A stretch of DNA of 64,000 bases, from assembly GCA_019414645.1 (NCBI GenBank), contig DXLP01000003.1:27011-91010 (forward strand), in the 5' to 3' direction. How positions within the stretch are numbered: position 1 is the first letter of the stretch; each line of letters begins with the position of its first letter. Below are positions 8,423 to 18,031 of the stretch, piece after piece. Position numbers and translations under genes: made by a program. The notes under the pieces were generated by a model. The model was not told the origin of the DNA. It ran no database searches and saw only the letters and a list, made by a program, of their open reading frames with translations. This DNA comes from Collinsella sp. GTDB taxonomy: Bacteria; Actinomycetota; Coriobacteriia; Coriobacteriales; Coriobacteriaceae.

Positions 8423-9796
8423 CTACTCGTCGCCGTCGTGCGGGTCCGCAGAGCCCGCGCCCGACGCCGCCGGCTTATCTGCCGAGGACTCGGAATCTTT
8501 CTTATCGGTTTCGGCCGGAGCGATCACGCGAATGAGCGAGATGCGCTGGCCACGCATCGACTGTACCTTGAACTTGTACCCCGCGACCTCAAACACCTCT
8601 CCGATGTCGGGCACCGAGTCGCAAAGCTCCAAAATCCAGCCGGCGATGGTCTCATAATCATCGCTTTCCTCGAGCGGCCAACCAAGGTCAATCGCGTCAT
8701 CGCACGAAAAACGCCCATCGACAAGCCACTCGCGGCGCGAAAGGCGCGTGAGGTACTTGTTGTCGGGGTCAAACTCGTCCTCGATCTCGCCCACGATCTC
8801 CTCGACGATGTCCTCGATGGTGATGATGCCGGCCGTGCCACCGTACTCGTCCACGACCACTACGATCTGGTCGTGCGAGGTCTGCATCTCGGACAGCAGC
8901 GGCAGGATGTCCTTGGTGTCGGGCACAAAGGTGGCGTCGCGCAAAAAGTCGGCGATGGGCTGGTCGCCCTTGCCGTCGAGCGAAGGCTGGATCAGGTCCT
9001 TGATGTGCGCGATGCCCACGACGTTGTCGGGATCCTCGTGATAGACGGGGATGCGGCTAAAGCCGGTCTGGCGCATGGCGGACAGCACGTCGGCGACCGT
9101 CTCGTCATCCTCGCACATGGTGGTGTCCACGCGCGGCACCATGACCTCGCGGGCAACGGTGTCGCCCAGGTCGAAGATCTCGTGGATCATGCGCTTTTCC
9201 TCGTCGAGTAGATCGTCCTGTTCCGAGACCATGTATTTGATCTCTTCCTCCGAGACGTTTTGGCGGTCGTCGGCGCTCTTGATGCGCAGGATACGGGCCA
9301 GGCCGTCGGAGCAGGCACCGGTCAGCCACACGAGCGGGCGGGCGATCTTTTGGAACACGGAGAGCGGTCCCACGACCTGCTTGGATACGCCTTCGGCATT
9401 AGCCAGGCCGATGCGCTTGGGCACGAGCTCGCCGATCACGATTGACACAAAAGCGACGGCGACGGTGATGATGACCGGCGCCAGGCCGCGCGCGATGGCG
9501 GAAAGCGGCGCGATGCCAAAGCTCATGAGCCACGTGGCAAGCGGGTCGGACAGGCTCGTCGAGGCGACGGCGGACGAGGCAAAGCCCACGAGCGTGATGG
9601 CGACCTGGATGGTGGCGAGCAGCTGATCGGAATCGGCGGCCAGCTTAATGGCGCGCTCGGCGCGTTTGTCGCCTTCCTCGGCCTCGTGCTCCAGCACAGC
9701 GCGCTTTGCCGTGGTGAGCGCCATCTCGGACATAGAGAAGTAGCCGTTGATGAGGGTCAAAACGAGGGTGGTGATAAGGGAGATGGTTATGTCCAT
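8423..9796 (-). CDS. CNNM / CorC-HlyC family membrane protein
   Basis: 457 residues: an N-terminal CNNM membrane domain (about 1-200, with ALTTAKRAVLEHEAEEGDKRA after the first helix), a CBS pair (about 215-340; VPRVDTTMCEDDETV and TKDILPLLSEMQ, ending in VDEYGGTAGIITIEDIVEEI), and a C-terminal CorC_HlyC domain (about 355-435). Members are linked to Mg2+ or Co2+ efflux and resistance; the old name hemolysin C reflects no proven haemolysis. It probably belongs with the other Mg2+-related genes at 1.4-4.5 kb, although it is a separate transcript. Confidence 0.85.
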   Translation of the reverse strand: MDITISLITTLVLTLINGYFSMSEMALTTAKRAVLEHEAEEGDKRAERAIKLAADSDQLLATIQVAITLVGFASSAVASTSLSDPLATWLMSFGIAPLSAIARGLAPVIITVAVAFVSIVIGELVPKRIGLANAEGVSKQVVGPLSVFQKIARPLVWLTGACSDGLARILRIKSADDRQNVSEEEIKYMVSEQDDLLDEEKRMIHEIFDLGDTVAREVMVPRVDTTMCEDDETVADVLSAMRQTGFSRIPVYHEDPDNVVGIAHIKDLIQPSLDGKGDQPIADFLRDATFVPDTKDILPLLSEMQTSHDQIVVVVDEYGGTAGIITIEDIVEEIVGEIEDEFDPDNKYLTRLSRREWLVDGRFSCDDAIDLGWPLEESDDYETIAGWILELCDSVPDIGEVFEVAGYKFKVQSMRGQRISLIRVIAPAETDKKDSESSADKPAASGAGSADPHDGDE

Positions 9797-9906
9797 CGGG
9801 AGTTTCTCGAACCTCCAAGATTCGGGACGTTAGGGTAAAACGTTGGTGGCGGATACGGCAATTGCGCCGGCACCCAAACGAGGACGCGGGCGCGCAGGCA
9901 TGGTCG

Positions 9907-10590
9907 CTAGATTACGAAGAGGATCACCGCCATGAACTGGAAGATGCTGCCGGCGAGCACCCACAGGTGAAACACGCTGTGCAGATAGCGTACGTTTTTG
10001 GCGATATAGAACGGCACGCCCGCGGTGTAGCACACGCCGCCGACGGCGAGCAGGGCAAGTGCCACGGGGTTGAGCAGCACCACAAGTTCGGGCAGCTTAA
10101 AGACAACGAGCCAGCCCATCAGCAGGTAGACCAAGCCACTTACCCAGTGCGGTTGACGCTCGCGCATAAAGCACTCGAGGGCGATGCCGATAATGGCGAT
10201 GGCCCATACGGCAAAGAACAGCGCAGGACCGCCGTCGTTTGCGAGCGTGATGAGGCAAAACGGCGTATAGCTGCCGGCTATGAGCAAGTAGATGCAGCTG
10301 TGGTCAATGATGCGAAAGACGCGCTTGGCGCGCGCGGGCTGAATCGCGTGGTAGAGCGTAGAGGCCAGATATTCGAGAATAATGCTGACACCATAGACAA
10401 TCGCCGCGGCCATGTGTGCCGGGCCCCCGCCGCGCAGGGCAGCGAATACGATCAGGAGCACCAGGCCCGCGATACCCAGCAGGCAGCCGACACCATGGGT
10501 GACGGAGTTCATGATCTCCTCGCCCACCGTGTAGTGTGGAACGGCCGCGGTCTTGGGTCGCGGCTTAGAACTGTCGCTCGAATCGGACAT
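9907..10590 (-). CDS. Hemolysin III / YqfA-type seven-helix membrane protein
   Basis: About 227 residues with seven hydrophobic helices and PAQR/HlyIII landmarks: EEIMNSVTHGVGC near the start, STLYHAI in the second helix, IDHSCIYLLIAGSYTP in the middle and HSVFHLWVLAG near the end, supplying the conserved Ser/Asp/His metal-type residues. The physiological role in bacteria is uncertain. ATG 10590 is preferred because GGAGG lies upstream; the in-frame codon at 10608 is TTG. It is divergent from the hydrolase gene at 10777. Confidence 0.85.
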   Translation of the reverse strand: MSDSSDSSKPRPKTAAVPHYTVGEEIMNSVTHGVGCLLGIAGLVLLIVFAALRGGGPAHMAAAIVYGVSIILEYLASTLYHAIQPARAKRVFRIIDHSCIYLLIAGSYTPFCLITLANDGGPALFFAVWAIAIIGIALECFMRERQPHWVSGLVYLLMGWLVVFKLPELVVLLNPVALALLAVGGVCYTAGVPFYIAKNVRYLHSVFHLWVLAGSIFQFMAVILFVI

Positions 10591-10697
10591 GCCGGTTACA
10601 TCCTCCAACGTAAAGAGTTCTCAACACTATATCAAAGCGTCTAGGTACGTGCGAAATTTGCACCATACGCGACCCTTTGTTTACCCATTCTTTGCCT

Positions 10698-10756
10698 GTT
10701 GACGCATCAACGGCGAACGTCCATAATGCGCTTGCATTAAATGTTGATGTATTAAC
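10698..10756 (+). promoter_or_regulatory. Promoter with two matching operator palindromes
   Basis: TTGACG (10699-10704) and CATAAT (10722-10727) are separated by 17 bases. GTTGACGCATCAAC (10698-10711), a perfect palindrome, covers the -35. A variant, GTTGATGTATTAAC (10743-10756), lies just past the expected start site, 45 bases away. Two sites bracketing a promoter suggest repression by a dimeric regulator encoded elsewhere. Confidence 0.65.
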
Positions 10757-10776
10757 ATCTTATAGGAGAATACCGT

Positions 10777-11742
10777 ATGGCTCAAAACGCACGTTCCCAT
10801 CGAAAGCTCAAGATAGCCGGCATCGTTGCGCTGGTGGTTGTCGTTGCGCTGCTCGGATTTGCCGGCAACTTTCTGTTTGACTTCGCGCTGAATCCCCAAG
10901 CGCCGTACACCATGAAGATGATGCAGGATAGCAAGAACGACAAAGAAGGCGAGCAGCCGGATGCCGAGGAAACCGAGGCGCGGGCGTGGTTTAAAGAGAA
11001 TCGCGAGAGCAGCAGCCTTACCGCAGATGACGGAACCGAGCTCGCCGCTTGGTATTTTGCCGCCTCGGAGAACACCCACGATTATGCCGTCTGCCTGCAT
11101 GGATATACCAACGAGCCCATCGGCATGGCCCGATACGCCAAGCGCTTCCACGACCGCGGCATGAACGTGCTCGCGCCTGCCGCCCGCGCCCACGAGCGCT
11201 CCGGCGGCGACTATATCGGCATGGGCTGGCCCGAGCGGCTCGATGTCGTCGCATGGATTGGGCGGATCGTTCAGGCTGACCCCGAGGCGCGCATCCTGGT
11301 CTTTGGCGAGTCGATGGGTGCAGCAACTGCCATGAACGTCGCGGGGGAATCTCTGCCCGCAAACGTAAAATGCATTATCGAGGACTGTGGTTATACGAGT
11401 GTTTGGGACGAGTTTTCTCTGCAGCTCAAGGACGTGTTCGGCCTGCCCAGCTTTCCCTTGCTCGATGTAGCAAACTTGGTGTGCAACGTGCGCGCGGGCT
11501 ACGACTTTCATAAGGCGAGCAGTGTGGAGCAACTCAAACACGCGACGGTTCCCATGCTGTTTATCCACGGCGACCAGGACACCTTTGTGCCGTACAGTAT
11601 GCTCGACCAAAACTACGACGCGTGCGCCAGCAAGGTCAAGCAAAAGCTCACCATCCATGGCGCCACCCACGCCAAGAGTGCGCAAGTTGACCCCGAGCTC
11701 TACTGGAACACGGTCGACGACTTCCTCGACGAGTATTTTTAG
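10777..11742 (+). CDS. Membrane-anchored alpha/beta hydrolase
   Basis: 321 residues. A signal anchor (about 13-35, IAGIVALVVVVALLGFAGNF) is followed by an alpha/beta-hydrolase domain. The oxyanion region is CLHGYTNEP, the nucleophile elbow is GESMGA, the acid is in HGDQDTFVP and the catalytic His is in HGATHAKS. All triad positions are present. The substrate is unknown; relatives are annotated as esterases or peptidases of the BAAT/S9-like group acting outside the membrane. TATAGGAGA precedes the ATG. The promoter is bracketed by two operator palindromes, so expression is probably conditional. Confidence 0.8.
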   Translation: MAQNARSHRKLKIAGIVALVVVVALLGFAGNFLFDFALNPQAPYTMKMMQDSKNDKEGEQPDAEETEARAWFKENRESSSLTADDGTELAAWYFAASENTHDYAVCLHGYTNEPIGMARYAKRFHDRGMNVLAPAARAHERSGGDYIGMGWPERLDVVAWIGRIVQADPEARILVFGESMGAATAMNVAGESLPANVKCIIEDCGYTSVWDEFSLQLKDVFGLPSFPLLDVANLVCNVRAGYDFHKASSVEQLKHATVPMLFIHGDQDTFVPYSMLDQNYDACASKVKQKLTIHGATHAKSAQVDPELYWNTVDDFLDEYF

Positions 11743-11779
11743 GCAAAAAGCAACGTCTGGTGCTTTATCTGACCCCCTA

Positions 11780-11911
11780 TTTTCGGAAGTATGCGACAAA
11801 ATCTGGAACTGCCGACCAGACCGCAGTTTTACCAACAATTTATCAGGGGTTTTGTTGCCAAAAAATGTCGTGTGCTCGGCGGTCTCGAAATTTGCCGCAT
11901 ACTTCCGGAAA
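11780..11911. repeat. 132-bp hairpin element (CGGAAGTATGC arms)
   Basis: Arms at 11781-11800 (TTTCGGAAGTATGCGACAAA) and 11890-11910 are inverted copies apart from one inserted base and one substitution. Weaker pairing continues inside (GCCGACCAGACC with GGTCTCG/CGGCGG). It lies between convergent genes, directly before a shared terminator. Confidence 0.55.
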
Positions 11912-11946
11912 GCCGCCCGCGAGCGCTGTGCTCACGGGCGGCTTTT
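11909..11946. terminator. Bidirectional terminator between convergent genes
   Basis: AAGCCGCCCG pairs with CGGGCGGCTT, followed by TTT on the plus strand and preceded by a short A-run. It serves the hydrolase (plus) and possibly the DUF362 gene (minus). Confidence 0.65.
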
Positions 11947-11993
11947 GCTAACGTTGCGCTACAAAAGCGCTTGATATGTCCAATGGACAGGTG

Positions 11994-13199
11994 CTACTTG
12001 ACCTCGATGAGCTCGTACTTGCTCGTGCCCAGGCCGATCTTCTCGGCGTGCGCGATGCAGGTGCGCCAGTCGGTGTCGGGATGCGTGATGCAGAAGGGGT
12101 CCTTGGCCTGATCGCCCTCCAGATGCTCGTGGTTGTGCTCCATCTTGGCCGCGCTATCGGTAAGCTCGGTGTTGGGCAGCGGCTCGGATGCCATGACGGC
12201 ATCGGCACAGGCCTGGTCGATGGCGACCGGGTCGAAGCTCGCGAACATGCCGATGTCGTTGACGATAGGCGTATCGTTTTCGGGATGGCAATCGCAGTTG
12301 GGGCTGATGTCCATGGCAAGCGAAATATGGAAGCTCGGACGGCCGTCGACAACGGCCTTCGTATACTCGGCGATCTTGCAGTTGAGCACGTCGGCCGCAG
12401 CGTCATGGCCGGGCTTGATGGCGTCCTGGTTGCACACGCCGATGCAGCGGCCGCAGCCCACGCAGCGATCATGGTCGATAGCGGCAACGTGAACCGTACG
12501 GGTGTTGCCGTTGGCGAGCTCGCGCTCACGGGTGTCGTCAAACGAGATAGCGCTGTGCGCACAGACCTTTTCGCAGGCACGGCAGCCAATACAGTGCTCG
12601 GTCGCGACGTTCGGCTTGCCGGCGGCATGCTGCTCCATCTTGCCGGCGCGGCTGCCGCCGCCCATGCCCAGGTTCTTCATGGCGCCGCCAAAGCCGGCCT
12701 GCTCATGGCCTTTAAAGTGCGTGAGGCTGATCACGATATCGGCATCCATGAGTGCCCGACCGATCTTGGCCTCGCGCACGTACTCGCCGCCCTCGACCGG
12801 GACGAGTGCCTCGTCGGTACCCTTGAGGCCGTCGGCGATGATGATCTGGCAACCCGTGGCATACGGGGTAAAGCCGTTCTGATAGGCGGTATCGATGTGC
12901 TCGAGCGCGTTTTTACGGCTACCGACGTAGAGCGTGTTACAGTCGGTGAGGAAGGGCTTGCCACCCAGCTCCTTCACGACATCCGCGACGGCGCGGGCGT
13001 AGTTGGGGCGCAAAAAGCTCAGATTGCCCAGCTCGCCAAAGTGAATCTTGATAGCGACGAACTTGTTCTCGAAGTCGATCTGCTCGATACCGGCGTGACG
13101 TATGAGGCGCTTGAGCTTGTCGAGCTGGCTCTCGCGAGCATGCGTGCGCAAGTTGGTGAAGTATACCTTAGCGGGTGCTGCGGGTGCAGTTGCGGTCAT
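11994..13199 (-). CDS. DUF362 protein with two [4Fe-4S] ferredoxin motifs
   Basis: 401 residues. A DUF362 domain (about 10-185 and 245-400) carries an inserted bacterial ferredoxin module with CIGCRACEKVC and CVGCGRCIGVC. Members bind two [4Fe-4S] clusters and occur widely in anaerobes as presumed electron carriers; no reaction is established. The gene is monocistronic with its own upstream gap and converges on the hydrolase gene. Confidence 0.85.
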   Translation of the reverse strand: MTATAPAAPAKVYFTNLRTHARESQLDKLKRLIRHAGIEQIDFENKFVAIKIHFGELGNLSFLRPNYARAVADVVKELGGKPFLTDCNTLYVGSRKNALEHIDTAYQNGFTPYATGCQIIIADGLKGTDEALVPVEGGEYVREAKIGRALMDADIVISLTHFKGHEQAGFGGAMKNLGMGGGSRAGKMEQHAAGKPNVATEHCIGCRACEKVCAHSAISFDDTRERELANGNTRTVHVAAIDHDRCVGCGRCIGVCNQDAIKPGHDAAADVLNCKIAEYTKAVVDGRPSFHISLAMDISPNCDCHPENDTPIVNDIGMFASFDPVAIDQACADAVMASEPLPNTELTDSAAKMEHNHEHLEGDQAKDPFCITHPDTDWRTCIAHAEKIGLGTSKYELIEVK

Positions 13200-13282
13200 A
13201 GATCTATCCCCTCGGTCTATATGGCGTTACAGACATAGAGGATGGTACCCGTTAAAGTAGGGTCAAAGTCAAGCGCGAAACC

Positions 13283-13311
13283 TAGTCGTTGGGGAGGTTC
13301 TTAAACGACTA
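13283..13311. repeat. Short hairpin repeat overlapping a stop codon (copy 2)
   Basis: TAGTCGT and ACGACTA form the stem around TGGGGAGGTTCTTAA. Compared with copy 1 the stem changes A-T to G-C on both sides, a compensatory pair. The TAG stop of the FtsX-type permease is inside the stem. Confidence 0.65.
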
Positions 13312-15975
13312 CTCTTGGACTTTGAGGGCCTCGGCCAGGCTCACGCGCGTGATAGAACGCGTGTGTAGCAGCGCCACGACCAGGTAGGTCGCAAAGCCAA
13401 TGCCGACGCATGCAACCATGGACCAAGCGGGCACGTAGATCTCGATATTGCCGTTGTAGGCGAGCAGCATCGAGCGAAAGATGGCCGTGAGCGAGCCGAT
13501 AATGACCGGCAGACTCAGCACGAGCGACGCCACCACGCACAGCGTGATCGAGCGGATGTACAGATGCGAGATCTCGCTATCGCGATAGCCAAAGACTTTC
13601 ATGTAGCTGATCGACCGGGCGCTGTGGTCGATCACAGCCTTGGTCAGCAGGTACATAAACAGCAGGAAGATAAACACCGCGAGCCCAACCATCATTCCGA
13701 TCATTTTGCTCATCATGCCGATAAACTGGTCGCCCACGGCGCGCATGTCGTCGGGCGTGGTGTCGCCGGCAAAGTAACGAGCATCGAGATCGAGCTTCTC
13801 GTCGCTCACATAGCCGTTAAAGTAGGCGGCGTCGTTGTCGAACAGCTCGTTAAAGTCGTCGATACTCATATAGATATTCATGTCCGACTTGGAGCCCCAG
13901 GCACAGTCCTTGCCCGCGTACTCAAGGGAATAATGCTCGCCCTCGTACTTGTCGCCGAGCGTGACCTTCTGGCCCTTGCTCCAGCCAAACTTATCGAGCA
14001 GACCGCCGCCAAAGACGACGCGTCCATCGCCGACGTTGAGGTCTTTCCAATAGCGCGAATCGGATGAAATGCCGTAGACGGAAATCGTCTCCTCGCCATT
14101 ACCATCGCCGCGGTCGTATTGCAGCTGGTAAACGGCGTATTTCTCGGCCTGCGCGATTGCGCCCGCGCCGTTGTCGGTCGTATTGACCGGGTGGATATCG
14201 TCGTTGTCAGTGTCGATCTTAGAGGCCTTGTCGATCAGGTCGATAGCCTCGTCACGGTCGCAGCCGAGGGCATCGGCAAGATCGTCAAGGCGCGCGTAGA
14301 GCGCATCTTTCTTGTCCTGGACCTTGGCAAGCGCGTCCTGCGCTGCGGTCAGGCTCTCGGCAGACGGAGATGCGGTCGCAGCATCGGCTGCCGCCTGCGC
14401 CGCATCGGCCGCGTCGTCAAGCTCGTCATCGGCATCCTGGGCGGCGGTGAGGAGCGCGCCGTCAACCGACTGCAAGCGCTCGAGTGCTGACCACTGCTCA
14501 CGCTCCTCGGCAGTGCCCTCGAGCTCCAGTGGCGCCTTGAGCGTGTACTGGCGCTCGGCGACCAGGCTTGTCTCGAGGTTGTCCGCATAGTGCGTCATCG
14601 TGGGCAGAATCGCCAGGCCAAAGAGCAGTAGCAGCGACGCAAACGCGATGCCCACGAAGAGCGTGGCGAAGTTGCCCAGGTTGCGCAGGAAGATACGCAG
14701 GCGGAAGCGGGAAACAAAGCCCATGCGCTCCGACAGCTGCAGGCCGCGCTTGGTGCCAGACTTGCCGCTCGCCTCGTGGCGAAGAAACTGCAGCGGCGTC
14801 TTACCCATTTTGCGAAGCAGACCCACCAGCGTGATGAGGATGAGCGCGGCGGCGGGAACCACGGCGCACTTCACAAAGATCTCCCAGCTCCAGTACACCT
14901 GGAAGGGCGGCAGGCTGTACGAGCCGTAATAGAGGCTGCGCATGGGCTCGGTAAAGAACACAACGCCGAGCGCAGTGCCCAAAAGCGCCGCGACCACGCC
15001 CACGATGGCGGGAAGCGCGAGGTAGTGCAGCACGATCTCGCGTCGACGATAGCCGCTGGCGAGCAGCGTGCCGATGATGGCGCTCTCCTCCTCGATGGTG
15101 GCGTCGGTAAGGACCACAAAGACGAACGCCATGATCACGATGATGATATCGAGCAGCGTCATCCACATCATGGAGTCGCCGTCTACGTCGTCGCGTGCGT
15201 AGCCAATGCCCTGGTTGGAATCGGCGTCGATGAGGTCATCCACGCGTGCATCGGCATCGGTCAGCGCCTCGACCATATCCTGCTCCGCATCGATGCGATC
15301 CGCGGTGGGGAGGTCGCAATCGGTAAAGATAAAGGAATAGGTGTAGGCAGGCGCGCCACCGGCGTCCTCAAGCGCGGCAAAGCCGGCGTCGGTGACCTCG
15401 GCCACGCCGTACGTGATGGTGTTCACCGTAAAGTCCGAATTGTTGAGGAACAGCGCCTGGCTATCGGGCTGGGTCATGATGCCGCAGATGGTGTAGGTGC
15501 GACCCTCGAGCTCGACTCTATCGCCCACGGACAGGTTGTTATTGGTGGCAAAGACACGGTCGATGGCCACCTCGTCATCCGTCTTGGGCTCCTTGCCCTC
15601 ACAGTAGGACGCGATATCGACCTTGGTGCGGTGCGCATAGGTGCGCAGCGTGCGCTTGGTGCTGTCGTCGCCGGCGGTCTTTTTTATGATGGCGTCGATG
15701 GAGAAATTCTTGTAGAGCGTGACGCCGCCGACGTCGTCGGCCGCGTCCTCGGCGGCCTTGAGTTGATCGTCGGTAGCCTCGAAGGAGGTGGTCACGCGGC
15801 CGTCCTCAATCGTGTACGCATTGCGCATGTCGTCGATAAGGCAACCGATGGAATGCGCCGCGAGCAAAAAGCCCGAGGTGAGAGCGATGCTTCCGCACAT
15901 AAGCAAAAAGATTCCCAGGTACTTGCCGATATTGCGGCGCAGCTCGCGCGGGAGACGTTTTGCGAGAGGTGTCAT
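13309..15975 (-). CDS. FtsX-type ABC transporter permease
   Basis: 888 residues from the ATG 8 bases after the ATPase stop; a TTG form at 15990 would overlap the ATPase. One N-terminal helix precedes a large extracytoplasmic domain, then three helices (FtsX block about 260-385), a fourth helix (about 430-455), a second large outer domain and three C-terminal helices. The second outer domain contains an Asp/Ala-rich coiled-coil stretch (about 505-595). This double-FtsX architecture is typical of permeases that export peptides or lipoproteins or act as mechanotransmitters. The partner ATPase is at 15984-16697; the substrate is unknown. Confidence 0.85.
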   Translation of the reverse strand: MTPLAKRLPRELRRNIGKYLGIFLLMCGSIALTSGFLLAAHSIGCLIDDMRNAYTIEDGRVTTSFEATDDQLKAAEDAADDVGGVTLYKNFSIDAIIKKTAGDDSTKRTLRTYAHRTKVDIASYCEGKEPKTDDEVAIDRVFATNNNLSVGDRVELEGRTYTICGIMTQPDSQALFLNNSDFTVNTITYGVAEVTDAGFAALEDAGGAPAYTYSFIFTDCDLPTADRIDAEQDMVEALTDADARVDDLIDADSNQGIGYARDDVDGDSMMWMTLLDIIIVIMAFVFVVLTDATIEEESAIIGTLLASGYRRREIVLHYLALPAIVGVVAALLGTALGVVFFTEPMRSLYYGSYSLPPFQVYWSWEIFVKCAVVPAAALILITLVGLLRKMGKTPLQFLRHEASGKSGTKRGLQLSERMGFVSRFRLRIFLRNLGNFATLFVGIAFASLLLLFGLAILPTMTHYADNLETSLVAERQYTLKAPLELEGTAEEREQWSALERLQSVDGALLTAAQDADDELDDAADAAQAAADAATASPSAESLTAAQDALAKVQDKKDALYARLDDLADALGCDRDEAIDLIDKASKIDTDNDDIHPVNTTDNGAGAIAQAEKYAVYQLQYDRGDGNGEETISVYGISSDSRYWKDLNVGDGRVVFGGGLLDKFGWSKGQKVTLGDKYEGEHYSLEYAGKDCAWGSKSDMNIYMSIDDFNELFDNDAAYFNGYVSDEKLDLDARYFAGDTTPDDMRAVGDQFIGMMSKMIGMMVGLAVFIFLLFMYLLTKAVIDHSARSISYMKVFGYRDSEISHLYIRSITLCVVASLVLSLPVIIGSLTAIFRSMLLAYNGNIEIYVPAWSMVACVGIGFATYLVVALLHTRSITRVSLAEALKVQE

Positions 15976-15983
15976 GGCGCCGC

Positions 15984-16697
<714 letters not shown>

Positions 16698-16792
16698 GGT
16701 ATCCCCCACTGTTAGCCTCATACTACTTTATGAGCGTAATAGTAAACCTTGGCGAACTATTTTGGAGCGAGGCTTGGGATTTATTTCAGACT

Positions 16793-16819
16793 GGTCATTG
16801 GGGACGCTCTTAAATGACT
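16793..16819. repeat. Short hairpin repeat just after a stop codon (copy 3)
   Basis: GTCAT and ATGAC pair around TGGGGACGCTCTTAA. It lies 6 bases beyond the stop of the ABC-2 permease gene and belongs to the same family as copies at 4767 and 13283. Confidence 0.6.
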
Positions 16820-16825
16820 AGGTGG

Positions 16826-18031
16826 CTAGACGCGGAATTTGGCGCGTGCGAGGGCGAGGCCTGCGGCGGCGATGGCCGCGGCAAAGAGCACCGTGACGCC
16901 CAGGTCGCAGGCGATGTCACCCAGCACGGCGGACGTCAAATCCGAGGCAAGCGCCTTGCCGATCGCGTCGTTCACCCAATATGTCGGCACAAAGTGCGCC
17001 ACGGTCTGCACGGCCGATCCCATGAGCGACAGCGGCATCCAGGCGCCGCCCAAAAACGTCATGAGCATGCCGAGCAGGTTGCCCACACCGTTGAGCAACT
17101 CCTCGCGCGCACCCAGACTCGAAAGCGCAAAGCCAACGGCCAGCGGCGTGCACGCCAGGGCAAACGTCGCCGCCAGTGCCAGGCACACACGCCCCACGCC
17201 GACCTCGGCGACCGCGCCGGCAAAGCCCACGACGCCCATCATGCTCGACACAAACCAGATGCAGACGGTGAGTACGGCGGCGGCCGCAAACACGGCAAGC
17301 GAACGCTGGCGCTCGGAGATTGGGCCGGCATCCATACGACGCACGCGCTCGGGCTCGTTCATGCCCGAGAACACCAGCCCCACCGACACGATGACCGACG
17401 AGATAATCGCGTACGCGCCAAAGTTGAAGTACGACTCGAGCGTGGCGGCGGCAGTCGAGTCAACCTTGACCTGCTCGATCTCGACCTTGGCACGCTTCGC
17501 GGCCGCATGATCGGCGGCCTTGGCAACGTCACCGTTGGAGGCGGCGGGCTCAAGTGCGGCCGCAGCGCCCGCGAGCGAGATCCAGCGCGAGGCCTCGGCA
17601 GACGAAAGCGCCGCCGCCATGGTGCCGGCACCGTAGGTCACGTCGAGCTTGGGCAGGGACTCCCCCGCGCGGGCGGCCGCAACGAGGTCGCCCTCAAACC
17701 CCTCCGGGATAAAGAATACGCAGTCGGCACTACCCTTGGCGCTGTTGCTCTTGGAAAGCGCGTCCGCAAGGTCGTACGTATCGTCGTCGACGCCCGTGAC
17801 CAGCTCAAAGCGCGAACCCAGATGCTTGGTAAGCGCACGCGAAAGGTCGCTGTCGTCGCGATCGACCACGATCACGTTGGCATCATAGGGCTTGTACTCG
17901 GTGAGCTGCGACGAGTTCCAGCTCACCGATGCCGCGATGAATACGCCCATGAGCGAGATGAACACCGTATAGATGAGCAGGTAGAACGGGTGCGCCAGCG
18001 CCATGCGAAGCGCGGTCTTAAAGGTGCTCAT
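16826..18031 (-). CDS. ABC-2 type transporter permease (second subunit)
   Basis: 401 residues: one N-terminal helix, a ~170-residue outer domain and five or six C-terminal helices, the usual ABC-2/YhgE-like layout. ATG 18031 is preceded by GGAAGGAG, which lies inside the last codons of the upstream permease gene, so the two overlap by 14 bases and are coupled. It probably forms a heterodimer with the product of 18018-19205, powered by the ATPase at 19215-20153. The substrate is unknown. Confidence 0.82.
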   Translation of the reverse strand: MSTFKTALRMALAHPFYLLIYTVFISLMGVFIAASVSWNSSQLTEYKPYDANVIVVDRDDSDLSRALTKHLGSRFELVTGVDDDTYDLADALSKSNSAKGSADCVFFIPEGFEGDLVAAARAGESLPKLDVTYGAGTMAAALSSAEASRWISLAGAAAALEPAASNGDVAKAADHAAAKRAKVEIEQVKVDSTAAATLESYFNFGAYAIISSVIVSVGLVFSGMNEPERVRRMDAGPISERQRSLAVFAAAAVLTVCIWFVSSMMGVVGFAGAVAEVGVGRVCLALAATFALACTPLAVGFALSSLGAREELLNGVGNLLGMLMTFLGGAWMPLSLMGSAVQTVAHFVPTYWVNDAIGKALASDLTSAVLGDIACDLGVTVLFAAAIAAAGLALARAKFRV

